Shown in pieces: positions 1 through 8,064 of a DNA stretch of 64,000 bases. This DNA is from Streptomyces humidus (GTDB lineage: Bacteria > Actinomycetota > Actinomycetes > Streptomycetales > Streptomycetaceae). The DNA is taken from assembly GCF_014649655.1 (NCBI RefSeq), contig NZ_BMTL01000036.1:1-64000 (forward strand), read 5' to 3'. Position 1 is the first letter of the stretch. Each line of letters opens with the position of its first letter. The notes below the pieces were generated by a model that was given only the letters and a program-made list of their open reading frames with translations, did no database searches and had not been told where the DNA came from. Both the position numbers and the translations under genes were made by a program.

Positions 1-90
1 CGCAAGACCCTCGCCTGGAAGACCCCCGCCGAAGCCCTCAACGAGCACCTACTATCACTACAGGAAGCTGGTGTTGCGACGACCAGTTGA
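1..90 (+). CDS. IS30-type transposase, C-terminal end only
   Basis: The window opens inside an open reading frame that gives 29 residues beginning RKTLAWKTPAEALNEHL and stopping at TGA 88-90. The RKTLxWKTPAEAL motif is the hallmark of the C-terminus of IS30-family transposases. Only this tail is visible, so it cannot be told whether the element is complete to the left. The recognisable IS3 coding sequence on the other strand starts again at about position 98, which places the right end of the IS30 copy near 90-98 and suggests it inserted into the older IS3 copy. Confidence 0.75.
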   Translation, partial: RKTLAWKTPAEALNEHLLSLQEAGVATTS

Positions 91-97
91 GTCCAAG

Positions 98-640
98 CTG
101 GGCTCCGTGGTCGGTGTGCGTGATCGACCCGGCGAGGCTGCCTCGGGCACGGATCGCCGCGGTCAGGGCGTCGGTGACGAGGTCCGCGCGCATGTGGTCG
201 GCGATCGCCCAGCCGGCCAGACGTCGCGATGCGAGGTCGATGACGGTCGCCAGGTAACAGAACTTCCCGCCGTCGATGGGCAGGTAGGTGATGTCGCCGA
301 CGTACTTCATGTTCGGAGCCTGGGCGGTGAAGTCGCGCCGATCAGGTCCGCAGCCCTGGCCGCAGCCGGATCTGCGAGGGTGGTGCGGTGCCGGCGGCGC
401 AATACCGCACGCCTTCGATCCCGGACGCCCGCATGATTCTGGCGACGCGCTTGTGATTGACCGCCTCTCCGCTCGTCTCGCGGAGCTCGGCGGTGATCCT
501 CGGGGCTCCGTATGTGCCGTCCGATTCCTGATGCACTTCCCGCATCCGGGCGGCCGGCTTCGCATCGGCCACCTGCGGGGCGGCCCGGTCCGCAGCCGTC
601 CGGCACCAGTAGTAGCAGCTCGAGCGGGCGACACCGTCGG
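98..640 (-). pseudogene. IS3-family transposase (OrfB) remnant, frameshifted and truncated
   Basis: Read on the minus strand, three frames must be joined to recover an IS3-type integrase. The first carries the HTH_21 stretch (VARSSCYYW, then GTYGAPRITAELR and KRVARIMRASGIEG, about 632-370). A second gives RRRHRTTLADPAAARAADL. A third gives the first part of the DDE catalytic domain (NMKYVGDITYLP, LATVIDLASRRLAGWA, then HTDHGAQ). At least two frameshifts are therefore present. Homology stops just after the second catalytic Asp, so the catalytic Glu end is missing, cut at the IS30 boundary near 98. It cannot encode an active transposase. Confidence 0.8.
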
Positions 641-861
641 CTGGACAGACCCCCGGGTCTGATCGAGGGAAACGGGCCGAGCGTGGACGACCGGTCGACG
701 CTGCCGCGCAGGAGGCTTGCCCTTGACGCACACGTCAGAGGCAAGCAATGCGGCCTCTGCGATCTCCACGACCAGGCGGAGGCGTTCTCCGTGTCCGCAA
801 TGCAAGACCCGTCCGGAAAGATATTGACCGAAGTGGTGGATCTCTGCTGAACTCCCGTCCT

Positions 862-939
862 ATGAACCCGCGCGTGGACCTCACTCGGCGGCGCCACATC
901 GACCTGGCGCACGTCTCCAGCGCGTTTTGTTGTCGCTGA
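862..939 (+). CDS. Sulfur-operon leader peptide 1 (25 aa)
   Basis: A 25-residue ORF starts at ATG 862 and ends with LTRRRHIDLAHVSSAFCCR before TGA. The RRHIDLxxVSSAxC core recurs in three other short ORFs of this window (6758, 8065, 12067), each ahead of a sulfur-related gene, and matches the small proteins annotated as putative leader peptides in actinobacterial genomes. Two adjacent Cys codons lie next to the stop. In mycobacteria, Cys-rich leader ORFs act as cysteine-responsive attenuators; the same job is inferred here for the dioxygenase/sulfonate importer operon that begins 285 bases downstream. No gene was recognised in the 940-1224 spacer. Confidence 0.75.
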   Translation: MNPRVDLTRRRHIDLAHVSSAFCCR

Positions 940-1224
940 CGCGGCAAGGGATCGTCGTATCCACCTCCTGATGGCTCCCCTCTCCTCTCATCTCCTTCTC
1001 GTGTGAGCCGGGAGCCTGTTCGCGCACGCCGACGCGGTCGCTGAGAACGCGGCTGTAGCGGTCCTGCAACCACGCGCCTTCTGCGACCACGCGTCTTCTC
1101 TCCGGCCGGCCCAATCCGGTGTTCCGCCTGGTCAATCAGTCCTGCGCCGTACCCACCCCCTTCACTCGACTTCCCGTTCCTCAGCACCCCTTGGCGTGCC
1201 CATCTGCCCGGGAGGGATCCCCTC

Positions 1225-2121
1225 ATGCCTCCGTCCATCCGAAAGCTCACCGGCCGCATCGGCGCGGTCGTCGACGGCGTCGACCTCGCGGCGCCACCCG
1301 ACCTCTCGACAGTCACGACGCTCCGAGACGCCCTCAACGAGCACAAGGCGATCGTGTTCGACGACGTGCAGCTCGACAACACCGGTCAGGAGCGCGTGGC
1401 CGGGTGGTTCGGCGAACTCACCACCGCCCACCCGAACGTGCCGGCCGCCGACGGCACGACGAACGTTCTCGCCGTCGACAGCACGACGTCCAAGGCCAAC
1501 GAGTGGCACACGGACGTCACCTTCGTGGTCAACCCGCCGCAGCTCACCACGCTCCGGTCCATCGTGACCACTCCCTACGGCGGCCAGACTCTCATCGCCA
1601 ACGCCGCCGCGGCCTACCGCGACCTGCCCGAACCGCTGCGCTCCCTCGCGGACACGCTGCGCGTCGTGCACACCAACCAGTATGACTACGCACGCCCCGC
1701 AGCCACGACGACGCAGCGACAGGAGTACGACCGGGCCTTCGTCTCGACGCCCTACGAGGCCGAGCACCCGGTCGTACGAGTCCATCCGCTCACTGGCGAA
1801 CGCGGGCTGTTCATCGGTGGCTTCGCCAAGCGGATCGTCGGCCTGTCGAGCAGCGACTCGGCAGATCTGCTGCGCATCCTCCAGTCGTACGTGACCCGTC
1901 CGGAGAACGTCCTGAGCTGGACCTGGTCTCCGAACCAGCTGCTGATCTTCGACAACCGGATCACCCAGCACTACGCGGTGGACAACTACGACGACCACCC
2001 GCGCCGCCTCAACCGGGTGACCATCGCAGGAGAGGTACCGACGGGTGTCGACGGCCGCCGCAGCGAGCAACTGATCGGCGATGCCTCGCACTACAGCAGC
2101 GTGCTGGCGGTGGCGGCATGA
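1225..2121 (+). CDS. TauD/TfdA-family 2-oxoglutarate-dependent dioxygenase
   Basis: This 298-aa protein belongs to the Fe(II)/2-oxoglutarate dioxygenases that oxidise taurine, other sulfonates or alkyl sulfates and release sulfite or sulfate. The iron-binding triad is visible: H95 and D97 in EWHTD, and the distal His at about 249 in ITQHY. The 2-oxoglutarate-anchoring Arg is at about 260-264 in HPRRLNR. Length is normal for TauD. It is the first gene of an operon: its stop overlaps the permease start by ATGA. A sulfonate importer follows, so an imported sulfonate or sulfate ester is the expected substrate. The exact substrate cannot be read from sequence; the atsK, tauD and tfdA subfamilies look alike at this level. 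Confidence 0.85.
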   Translation: MPPSIRKLTGRIGAVVDGVDLAAPPDLSTVTTLRDALNEHKAIVFDDVQLDNTGQERVAGWFGELTTAHPNVPAADGTTNVLAVDSTTSKANEWHTDVTFVVNPPQLTTLRSIVTTPYGGQTLIANAAAAYRDLPEPLRSLADTLRVVHTNQYDYARPAATTTQRQEYDRAFVSTPYEAEHPVVRVHPLTGERGLFIGGFAKRIVGLSSSDSADLLRILQSYVTRPENVLSWTWSPNQLLIFDNRITQHYAVDNYDDHPRRLNRVTIAGEVPTGVDGRRSEQLIGDASHYSSVLAVAA

Positions 2122-3011
2122 CCGAGCTCAGCCTCAAGGCGCCGTTCGTCACCAAGGTCCCGGACGCCGAGTCGACGGGCACGCGCGAACGCGAGGTGTT
2201 CCTGCCGCGCGACGCCCGCCGCCGGACGCCGCTCAGCACACTCCGCGAGCGCCTGCGCTGGCCGCTGGGCATCTACACGACTCCGGTCGCGATCCTCATC
2301 GCCTGGGAGATCCTCGCCCGGGCCGGAGTGGTGTCGAAGACCTACGCCCCCGCGCCGACGGCGATCGTGAGGTCCGCCGCCGATCTTTGGCAACAGGGCG
2401 TCCTCGGGCCGGACTTGGCCATCTCGCTGCAGAGGGCCGGCATCGGTCTCGCGATCGGTCTGACGGTGGGCATCGTCAGCGGGGTGCTCGGCGGGCTGCT
2501 ACGCAGCGGTGAGTACCTGTTCAACGGCTTGGTACAGGTGCTGAACACGATTCCCCTCCTCGCGGTGCTGCCGCTGATGATCGTGTGGTTCGGCATCGAC
2601 GAGCTCACGAAGGTGCTGCTGATCTCCTTCGGCGCCGGTGTCCCGATGTATCTCAACCTGTTCGCCGCGATTCGGGGCGTCGACCAGCGGCTGATCGAGA
2701 TGGCGCGCACGACGGGCGCGGGCACCTGGCGTCTGGTGACGCGCGTGCTGGTGCCAGGGGCCCTGCCGGGGTTCCTGGTGGGCCTCCGGTTCTCCCTCGC
2801 GTACAGCGTCCTGGGTCTGGTCGCCGCCGAAACGGTCAACGCGGACAAGGGACTTGGCTTCCTCATCACTCAGGGGCAGACGTATCTCCAGACCAACCAG
2901 GTCTTCGTGGGGCTGGTGATCTACTCGCTCCTCGGTCTGCTCGCCGACCAGTTCGTCCGGGCTCTCGAGCGGGTGCTGCTGCGGTGGCGACCCAGTTATG
3001 AGGCGTCATGA
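2118..3011 (+). CDS. ssuC: Sulfonate/taurine-type ABC transporter permease
   Basis: A 297-aa integral membrane protein of the SsuC/TauC class of BPD-type permeases. After a soluble N-terminus of about 45 residues it shows several hydrophobic helices and, around residues 190-210, the cytoplasmic EMARTTGAGTWRLVTRVLVPGALPG-type loop that docks to the ATPase. It sits between the dioxygenase (4-base overlap) and the ATPase (4-base overlap), so the three are translationally coupled. With the ATPase and the lipoprotein that follow, it forms one complete importer for an organosulfur compound. SsuC and TauC are not separable by eye; the dioxygenase partner makes a TauC-like role plausible. Confidence 0.85.
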   Translation: MTELSLKAPFVTKVPDAESTGTREREVFLPRDARRRTPLSTLRERLRWPLGIYTTPVAILIAWEILARAGVVSKTYAPAPTAIVRSAADLWQQGVLGPDLAISLQRAGIGLAIGLTVGIVSGVLGGLLRSGEYLFNGLVQVLNTIPLLAVLPLMIVWFGIDELTKVLLISFGAGVPMYLNLFAAIRGVDQRLIEMARTTGAGTWRLVTRVLVPGALPGFLVGLRFSLAYSVLGLVAAETVNADKGLGFLITQGQTYLQTNQVFVGLVIYSLLGLLADQFVRALERVLLRWRPSYEAS

Positions 3012-3739
3012 GCAGCACGATGGCGACGAAGCCCCGTCGGCAGACCGGGGTCGTCGTCGAGCAGGTGGTCCGTCAGTTCGGTGACCGAGTGGTGCTCGAC
3101 CACCTCGACCTCACCATCGCCGACGAGGAGTTGGTGATCCTGCTCGGTCCTTCAGGCTGCGGCAAGAGCACCCTGCTGCGGCTGCTCGCCGGACTGGACC
3201 GGCCCGACGGCGGGCGCGTGGAGGTCCCGGCGCGGCGGGCGATCGTCTTCCAGGCAGACCGGCTGCTGCCCTGGCAGCGGGTACTGCGCAACGTCACGCT
3301 CGGCCTGCACGGGGCCGACGCGGAGCAGCGGGCCCGCGACGTGCTCGCCGAGGTCGGCCTCGCCGGCCGCGAGAAGGCATGGCCCAAGGAGCTCTCCGGC
3401 GGCGAGGCCCAGCGGGTCTCACTCGCGCGGGCGCTCGTCTCCGAACCCGAACTCGTGCTGCTCGACGAGCCGTTCGCCGCCCTCGACGCCATCACCCGGC
3501 TGCGCATGCACGACCTCGTACGCGCACTGCGTACCAAGCATCAGGCGGCCATGCTGCTCGTCACCCACGACGTCGACGAGGCGATCGCCCTGGCGGACCG
3601 CATCGTCGTTATGAGCAACGGCCGCATCGGTACCTCGCACGAGGTGCACCTCACCGCCGCGGACCGCGAGGCGAGCGTCGCACGCGAGGAACTCCGCGCC
3701 CGGCTCCTTGAAGACCTCGGCTTGGCCGGCCAGCACTGA
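3008..3739 (+). CDS. ssuB: Sulfonate/taurine-type ABC transporter ATP-binding protein
   Basis: A 243-aa ATPase with every expected element: Walker A GPSGCGKST (residues 47-55), Q-loop in IVFQADRLLPW, signature LSGGE (129-133), Walker B VLLDEP (150-155) and the H-loop VTHDVDEA. The short length and LLPWxxVxxNV sequence after the Q-loop are typical of SsuB/TauB rather than of sugar or amino acid importers. It powers uptake by the adjacent permease. The next gene starts 43 bases downstream. Confidence 0.88.
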   Translation: MSSTMATKPRRQTGVVVEQVVRQFGDRVVLDHLDLTIADEELVILLGPSGCGKSTLLRLLAGLDRPDGGRVEVPARRAIVFQADRLLPWQRVLRNVTLGLHGADAEQRARDVLAEVGLAGREKAWPKELSGGEAQRVSLARALVSEPELVLLDEPFAALDAITRLRMHDLVRALRTKHQAAMLLVTHDVDEAIALADRIVVMSNGRIGTSHEVHLTAADREASVAREELRARLLEDLGLAGQH

Positions 3740-3782
3740 CCTGCTCGAACACCCTCACCCAGCACAGAAAGCACACCAACCC

Positions 3783-4841
3783 ATGCGAAAGAGAACCACG
3801 AGACTCATCGGTGCCGTCGGCTCGCTCGCTCTGGCGAGTACCCTCGTCGCCTGCGGAGGATCCTCGTCGGACACCGCCGCGCCGCTGAGCAACGCCGCCG
3901 ACGCGAGCGACCCCAAGCACCCCGAGTGGAGCAAGTACACCTTCGCCATCGGCGACAACGGCGGTGACGGCAGCCAGGAACTGGCGTTGGTCACCGGCGT
4001 GTTCGACAACGCGCCCTACAAGGTGAAGTTCGCCCGCTTCACCTACGGCCCGCCGCTCGTGCAGGCCGCCGCCTCGGGCGACATCGACCTGGGCAGCGTC
4101 GGCGACGTACCGCCGATCACCGGCGCGGCGAAGGAGTACGGCTTCAAGGTCGTGGCCGTCAACCGCTCCCTCACGCCCGACCAGGCGGTAGAGAACATCA
4201 TCGTGCCGAAGGGCTCGCAGCTGAAGACGGCCGCCGACCTCAAGGGCAAGAAGATCGCTGTCCCGCAGGGCAGTTCGGCCCACGGTCTGGCCCTGAACGC
4301 GCTGAAGAGCGTCGGTCTGACCCCGAAGGACGTGAAGCTGGTCTTCCTCGACCCGGCGGCCGGTGCCACGGCGTTCAACACCGGGAAGGTGGACGCTTGG
4401 TCGATCTGGAACCCGCAGTCGGCGATCGCGGTCAAGAACGGCGCGAGGATCCTGGTGAAGGGCCTCCCGCCGATCGATCAGACCAGCAGTTACTACGTCG
4501 CGAGCGACACGTCGCTGAAGGACAAGACCAAGCGTGCGGCTTTGACGGACGTTCTGAAGAGGCTGTCGCGAGAGTTCGCCTGGGCGGTCAAGAACCCCGA
4601 CAAATACGCGCAGGCGCTGTCGAAGGAGCAGGGCATCCCGTTGGCCGACGCCAAGGCGTCCCTGGCTGCCTACTCGAACCGGGTGACGCCGGTGGAGAAG
4701 GCGGACATCGTGCTGGAGCAGAAGCTCGCCGACGCTTTCCTGGAGGCGGGGCAGATCACCAAGAAGGTCGACGTCCCGTCGATCGTCGACAACCTTCTGC
4801 CGGCCGGCTACGACAGCTCGAAGCTGAAGGTCACCTCATGA
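3783..4841 (+). CDS. ssuA: Sulfonate ABC transporter substrate-binding lipoprotein
   Basis: A 352-aa binding protein. ATG 3783 was chosen because it opens a proper lipoprotein signal: MRKRTTRLIG, a hydrophobic core, then the lipobox LVAC with Cys 24. An in-frame extension to 3708 would lie inside the ATPase gene and add nothing signal-like. The mature protein has the SsuA/TauA pattern: an early GDVPPITGAA ligand loop, LKGKKIAVPQGSSAHGL in the hinge and KVDAWSIWNP further on. It would be anchored outside the membrane and deliver sulfonate to the permease. Its stop overlaps the start of the following monooxygenase (ATGA). Confidence 0.88.
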   Translation: MRKRTTRLIGAVGSLALASTLVACGGSSSDTAAPLSNAADASDPKHPEWSKYTFAIGDNGGDGSQELALVTGVFDNAPYKVKFARFTYGPPLVQAAASGDIDLGSVGDVPPITGAAKEYGFKVVAVNRSLTPDQAVENIIVPKGSQLKTAADLKGKKIAVPQGSSAHGLALNALKSVGLTPKDVKLVFLDPAAGATAFNTGKVDAWSIWNPQSAIAVKNGARILVKGLPPIDQTSSYYVASDTSLKDKTKRAALTDVLKRLSREFAWAVKNPDKYAQALSKEQGIPLADAKASLAAYSNRVTPVEKADIVLEQKLADAFLEAGQITKKVDVPSIVDNLLPAGYDSSKLKVTS

Positions 4842-6166
4842 GCGCGGGACGGAGGAGGCTCCACCTCAACGCCTTCCTCATGGAAGCGGGCCACCACGAG
4901 GCGGCGTGGCGGCTGCCGCACAGCAATCCCCGGGCGGACTTCGACCTACGGCACTGGATCGAGCTGGCACAGCTCGCCGAGAGCGCCAAGTTCGACTCGC
5001 TGTTCCTCGCGGACGGCCCGGCCCTCATCGGTACCGGCGAGTTCCGCCCGCCGGGCCAGCTCGAACCGCTGACGCTGCTGACCGCGCTGTCCCAGGCGAC
5101 CAGCAGGATCGGCCTCATCGCGACCGTGTCCTCGACGTACAACGAGCCCTATAACCTCGCCCGCCGCCTCGCCTCCGTCGACCACGTCAGCGGCGGCCGC
5201 GCCGGCTGGAACATCGTCACCTCGGCAGGGGCGGACGAGGCGGCCAACTTCGGCCTCGACGACCGCCCCGGCCACGCCGAACGCTACGCCCGCGCCGACG
5301 AGTTCCTGAAGGTCGCCAAGGCGCTGTGGGACAGCTGGGAGTCCGAGGCCGTCGTCGCGGACAAGGCCGCCGGACGCTACGCCGACCCTGCACGGCTGCA
5401 CGGTCTCGGCCATGAGGGCAGGTACTTCAAGGTGGCTGGCCCGCTCAACGTCGAGCGTCCGCCGCAGGGCTACCCGTTGCTGGTCCAGGCCGGTTCCTCG
5501 GAGGACGGCAAGGACTTCGCGGCACGGCACGCCGAGGCGATCTTCACCGCGCACACGACATACGAGCGTGCGGCCGGCTTCTATGCCGACATCAAGGCAC
5601 GGACCAGGGCCGCGGGGCGCGACCCGGACGGCGTCATCGTCCTGCCGGGCATCGTCCCGTACATCGGCTCGACCGAGGAGGAGGCCCGGGCGCTTGCGCG
5701 GCGGTTCGACGAGCTGCGCGTCCCGCAGTACGGGCTGCGTCAGCTGGCCGCCGTGTTCGAGACCGAGCCATCGGCCTTCGCACTCGACCAGCTGCTACCG
5801 GAGTCCATCCTGGCGAGGCCGAAGCTGGAGGGTTCGCAGAGCCGTTCCGACCTGATCATCGATCTCGCGGTGCGCGAGCAGCTGACGGTCCGGCAGATCA
5901 TCTCCCGGCTCGGGGGCGGACGCGGCCACTTCGAGTTCGTCGGCACACCCGAGCAGGTGGCGGACACGATCATCGCCTGGTTCGAGGGCGGTGCCGCGGA
6001 CGGGTTCAACATCATGGCCCCCGCGCTGCCGTCGGGCCTGGCGGCCTTCGTCGAGCACGTCCTGCCGATCCTGCGCGGCAAGGGGTTGTTCCGGGAGGAG
6101 TACGAAGGCACCACCCTGCGTGAGCACTACGGGCTCCCGGTGCCCGCGAACCAGTTCCGTGGCTGA
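4838..6166 (+). CDS. LLM-class flavin monooxygenase, NtaA/SnaA/DszA-like
   Basis: A 442-aa FMN-dependent monooxygenase of the luciferase-like superfamily. It resembles the NtaA/SnaA/DszA/DmoA branch: N-terminal HLNAFLMEAGHHEAAWR, FDSLFLADG at about residue 50, then ASVDHVSGGRAGWNIVTSA and YADPARLHGLGHEGRYFKVAGPLN. Members of this branch take reduced FMN from a separate reductase and open C-S or C-N bonds. Here it closes the dioxygenase/importer operon (4-base overlap with ssuA), so a role in desulfurising the imported compound is inferred. The start at 4838 fits the overlap; a longer in-frame reading runs into ssuA and is rejected. The only flavin reductase seen in the island is ssuE at 17333. 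Confidence 0.85.
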   Translation: MSAGRRRLHLNAFLMEAGHHEAAWRLPHSNPRADFDLRHWIELAQLAESAKFDSLFLADGPALIGTGEFRPPGQLEPLTLLTALSQATSRIGLIATVSSTYNEPYNLARRLASVDHVSGGRAGWNIVTSAGADEAANFGLDDRPGHAERYARADEFLKVAKALWDSWESEAVVADKAAGRYADPARLHGLGHEGRYFKVAGPLNVERPPQGYPLLVQAGSSEDGKDFAARHAEAIFTAHTTYERAAGFYADIKARTRAAGRDPDGVIVLPGIVPYIGSTEEEARALARRFDELRVPQYGLRQLAAVFETEPSAFALDQLLPESILARPKLEGSQSRSDLIIDLAVREQLTVRQIISRLGGGRGHFEFVGTPEQVADTIIAWFEGGAADGFNIMAPALPSGLAAFVEHVLPILRGKGLFREEYEGTTLREHYGLPVPANQFRG

Positions 6167-6664
6167 CCCGCTTTCCGGGCCTGAACCGCTGCCCGTGGAA
6201 GCGGCGGGAGTCGCAAGCGGGTCGGCCACGGGAAGCGGGCCGGCCGGCGGATACCGGCGTGAGCTCGGCTGGGGCAGGGGAAGGACGCTCGGCGCCCGCA
6301 CTGCGGTCGGACCGGAGTGTCCGGACTGACCAGGGCCTGGATCGTCGCAGGATCCAGGTTCAGACTCCTTACCCGGCCGAGGACGCCGGACACCGACCCC
6401 GAAGAACGATTTGTCGCACGTCGCTCAGATGCTCCGCAAACGGGGACAGGGGATCGCAGGTTCACAACCTGTCGTCCCGATGATGTCCCGACGGTGCGAG
6501 GAGTCTTCGCGGGCGAGAGTCTGCGGGCCCTTTCGTCCGGGCCTTCTGCGGTGAGCACGCAGCTCGTCGGCACGTCATCCACGCCGACTCGACACCGTCG
6601 CCGCGTCCCGACGGTTGCAGTGGGAAACGTGTGGTGACCGTGTCGAGGCGGGCAGCCGTCCATC
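6167..6664. other. Non-coding stretch between two sulfur operons
   Basis: No protein or RNA gene could be supported in this stretch on either strand. Open frames here have no recognisable motif, and their composition looks like out-of-frame GC-rich DNA. A hairpin lies inside it (6336-6358) and a second hairpin follows it (6665-6690); both are listed separately. Confidence 0.5.
6336..6358 (+). terminator. Hairpin downstream of the first sulfonate operon
   Basis: CCTGGATC (6336-6343) pairs with GATCCAGG (6351-6358) around a 7-base loop. It lies 170 bases after the stop of the 4838 monooxygenase. There is no U-tract, as is usual for high-GC actinobacterial terminators. Role inferred. Confidence 0.4.
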
Positions 6665-6690
6665 GGGGCGTCCGCAATGCGGGACGCCCC
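6665..6690 (+). terminator. Strong GC hairpin ahead of the next operon
   Basis: GGGGCGTCC (6665-6673) and GGACGCCCC (6682-6690) form a perfect 9-bp stem with an 8-base loop, followed by TCTT. It insulates the upstream operon from the promoter and leader peptide that start about 25 bases later. It may work in both directions. Confidence 0.55.
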
Positions 6691-6713
6691 TCTTGACGTG
6701 GTTCGCGGTCGGA

Positions 6714-6757
6714 TCGACACTCACTGAGGGAATCCTAGTGAATAGGTAGGGAAATTT
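6714..6757 (+). promoter_or_regulatory. Promoter with Rrf2-type box ahead of leader peptide 2
   Basis: A possible -35 TCGACA (6714-6719) and -10 TAGTGA (6736-6741) are 16 bases apart. Across the -10 lies TCCTAGTGAATAGGTAGGGA with a CCTA-N9-TAGG arrangement (CCTA 6734-6737, TAGG 6747-6750). The 25 bases 6733-6757 match 19551-19575 at 20 positions. Such a box over the -10 would suit a repressor; the Rrf2-family regulator at 21022 is the natural candidate. The promoter hexamers are a weaker call than the shared box. Confidence 0.6.
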
Positions 6758-6868
6758 ATGAGGCGCTTGGGGTCGGTCACCGTCCGAGTGACCCGTTCGC
6801 CTCTTCTGACCTCCCGCCGCCACATCGATCTGCTGCGTGTCTGCAGCGCGATCTGCCCCCGGGGCTGA
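6758..6868 (+). CDS. Sulfur-operon leader peptide 2 (36 aa)
   Basis: A 36-residue ORF from ATG 6758 to TGA 6866-6868 that ends with LTSRRHIDLLRVCSAICPRG. It has the same RRHIDLxRVxSAxC core as the other leader peptides of the window and two Cys codons near its end. It lies 128 bases ahead of the GST-like gene and only a few bases after the Rrf2-type box. Ribosome stalling or slow decoding at the Cys codons under cysteine shortage is the inferred signal. Confidence 0.8.
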   Translation: MRRLGSVTVRVTRSPLLTSRRHIDLLRVCSAICPRG

Positions 6869-6996
6869 GCCGCGCCCATCCCGCACCGGAGACGCCCTCG
6901 GGCGTCGTGCCGTCCGGTGCGTACGGGAGAATTCCGCTCCCTCACCCGACGTCGCTTCCGCCGCGCGTACGTCCGCGCCCGCTCCCGGGGAGAGTC

Positions 6997-7860
6997 ATGA
7001 CTGTCACACCGCTGGCCGCCCACGCCTCCGACCGACCCGCCCCCGCCTTCCGGGGCCGGATCGGCCGGGATGCGCGCAGCGGCCACTACGCCGTGCCGGG
7101 CCGCTACCGCCTCCATCTGTCGACCGCGTGTCCCGACGGCCTGCGCATCGCCGTCGTCCACACCCTGCTCGGGCTGGACACCGTGTGTCCGGCGACCTTC
7201 CTGCCCGCCGTCCCCGACTCCCCCGAGGGCGGCCACTCCGCCCTGCGCCCGTTGTACGAGGCCAGCGCCCACCGGTACCCCGGTCCGGCCGTCGCGCCGG
7301 TGCTCAGCGACGACTGGTCCGGGCGGATCGTCAGCACCCACGCCCCGGACATCATGCGCGACCTCGACCGCCGGTTTGGCGGAGAGGGTCTCTTGCTCTA
7401 CCCGTGCGGCGCGGAGTCGGAGATCGAGGCGGTCGAGCGGATGTGCGCGCAGGGCATCGAACAGGCCGCGCAGCACGCCGGATCGGCCGGTGGCGAGCCG
7501 GTGGACCGTGACACGGCACTTGGCACGCTGCTCGAAACGCTCAGGGCCCTGGAACGCTGGCTCGAAGGACGCACGTACCTGATCCGCGACGAAATCACCG
7601 CAGCCGACGTCGAGTTGTGGGTCGCCCTGGTCCAGCTCGACACCGTCCACCGCAACCACCTCGATGCCTCCGCCGTCCAGCGCATCGCCGACAACCCGAC
7701 CCTGTGGGCCTACGCCCGCCGGCTCGACGCCCACCCTGCCTTCGGCGGCCACCTCGACCTCGACGGCATCGAGCGCCGTCACCACGCCCGCTGCCAGGGC
7801 CTGGAGGCCGCGGGAGCAGCCGTCCAGATCCTGGACTGGGCAGCACACGCGGCCCGTTAG
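6997..7860 (+). CDS. Glutathione-S-transferase-fold protein, glutathionyl-hydroquinone-reductase-like
   Basis: A 287-aa protein with an N-terminal thioredoxin-fold half (STACPDGLRIAVVHTLLGLD, candidate active Cys 45 in ACPDG) and a helical GST C-terminal half (LERWLEGRTYLIRDEITAADVELWVALVQLD). The overall pattern resembles the YqjG/ECM4 reductases, which use a CPWA motif; here it is CPDG. ATG 6997 follows GGGGAGAG and is preferred to an upstream in-frame ATG at 6907. Streptomycetes make mycothiol rather than glutathione, so the thiol partner is probably not glutathione. Placement behind a sulfur leader peptide suggests it frees or handles sulfur conjugates; this is inference. Confidence 0.72.
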   Translation: MTVTPLAAHASDRPAPAFRGRIGRDARSGHYAVPGRYRLHLSTACPDGLRIAVVHTLLGLDTVCPATFLPAVPDSPEGGHSALRPLYEASAHRYPGPAVAPVLSDDWSGRIVSTHAPDIMRDLDRRFGGEGLLLYPCGAESEIEAVERMCAQGIEQAAQHAGSAGGEPVDRDTALGTLLETLRALERWLEGRTYLIRDEITAADVELWVALVQLDTVHRNHLDASAVQRIADNPTLWAYARRLDAHPAFGGHLDLDGIERRHHARCQGLEAAGAAVQILDWAAHAAR

Positions 7861-7883
7861 CCGTTCCACCTGGTGGACCGGCG

Positions 7884-7914
7884 TTGACATTCGTTCGGGC
7901 AGTTGTCTTAACTA
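7884..7914 (+). promoter_or_regulatory. Promoter of the SAM-riboswitch transcript
   Basis: A consensus -35 TTGACA (7884-7889) is followed 18-19 bases later by TTAACTA (7908-7914), an AT-rich -10 candidate. Transcription would begin about where the riboswitch starts. The -35 is perfect; the exact -10 is less sure. Confidence 0.55.
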
Positions 7915-7924
7915 TGGCCCAGAA

Positions 7925-8044
7925 CGGTCATGAGTGTCAGCGACAAGCCCTGGCTTGCTGACCGGCAACCCTCGCTCCGCGGTGGGGTGCCCCAGGTGAC
8001 GACCGGACCGAAGACGTTTCGGTAAGCGCGAGGCCCACCGGGCC
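7925..8044 (+). promoter_or_regulatory. SAM-IV-type S-adenosylmethionine riboswitch
   Basis: From 7926 the sequence reads GGTCATGAGTGTCAGCGACA, then a GCCCTGGC stem, TGCTGACCGGCAACCCTC, GCGGTGGGGTGCCCC and GGTGACGACC closing the first stem. This order and the conserved core match the SAM-IV riboswitch of Actinobacteria. Two hairpins follow: ACCGAA/TTCGGT (8007-8023) and GGCCC/GGGCC (8032-8044), the second a possible expression platform. SAM binding is expected to lower expression of the downstream leader peptide and amino acid importer. It is the only copy seen in the window. A covariance-model search would confirm class and limits. Confidence 0.82.
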
Positions 8045-8064
8045 GGAACAGTGATGGTGACGCC

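Noticed and set aside
881..1135. An 84-codon minus-strand frame between leader peptide 1 and the dioxygenase
   Set aside because: Some residues look protein-like, but there is no recognised domain and it overlaps leader peptide 1 on the other strand; not supported.
4397..4837. An N-terminal extension of the LLM monooxygenase into the ssuA gene
   Set aside because: The extension has no family similarity and is inside ssuA; the ATG at 4838 gives the usual N-terminus and an ATGA overlap.
6440..6480. A GGTTCACAACC-like sequence resembling a tRNA T-arm
   Set aside because: No acceptor, D or anticodon arm could be folded around it.
6317..6637. A 106-codon open frame in the spacer after the first sulfonate operon
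   Set aside because: No recognisable motif, no ribosome binding site, and a frame that crosses the hairpin at 6336-6358.
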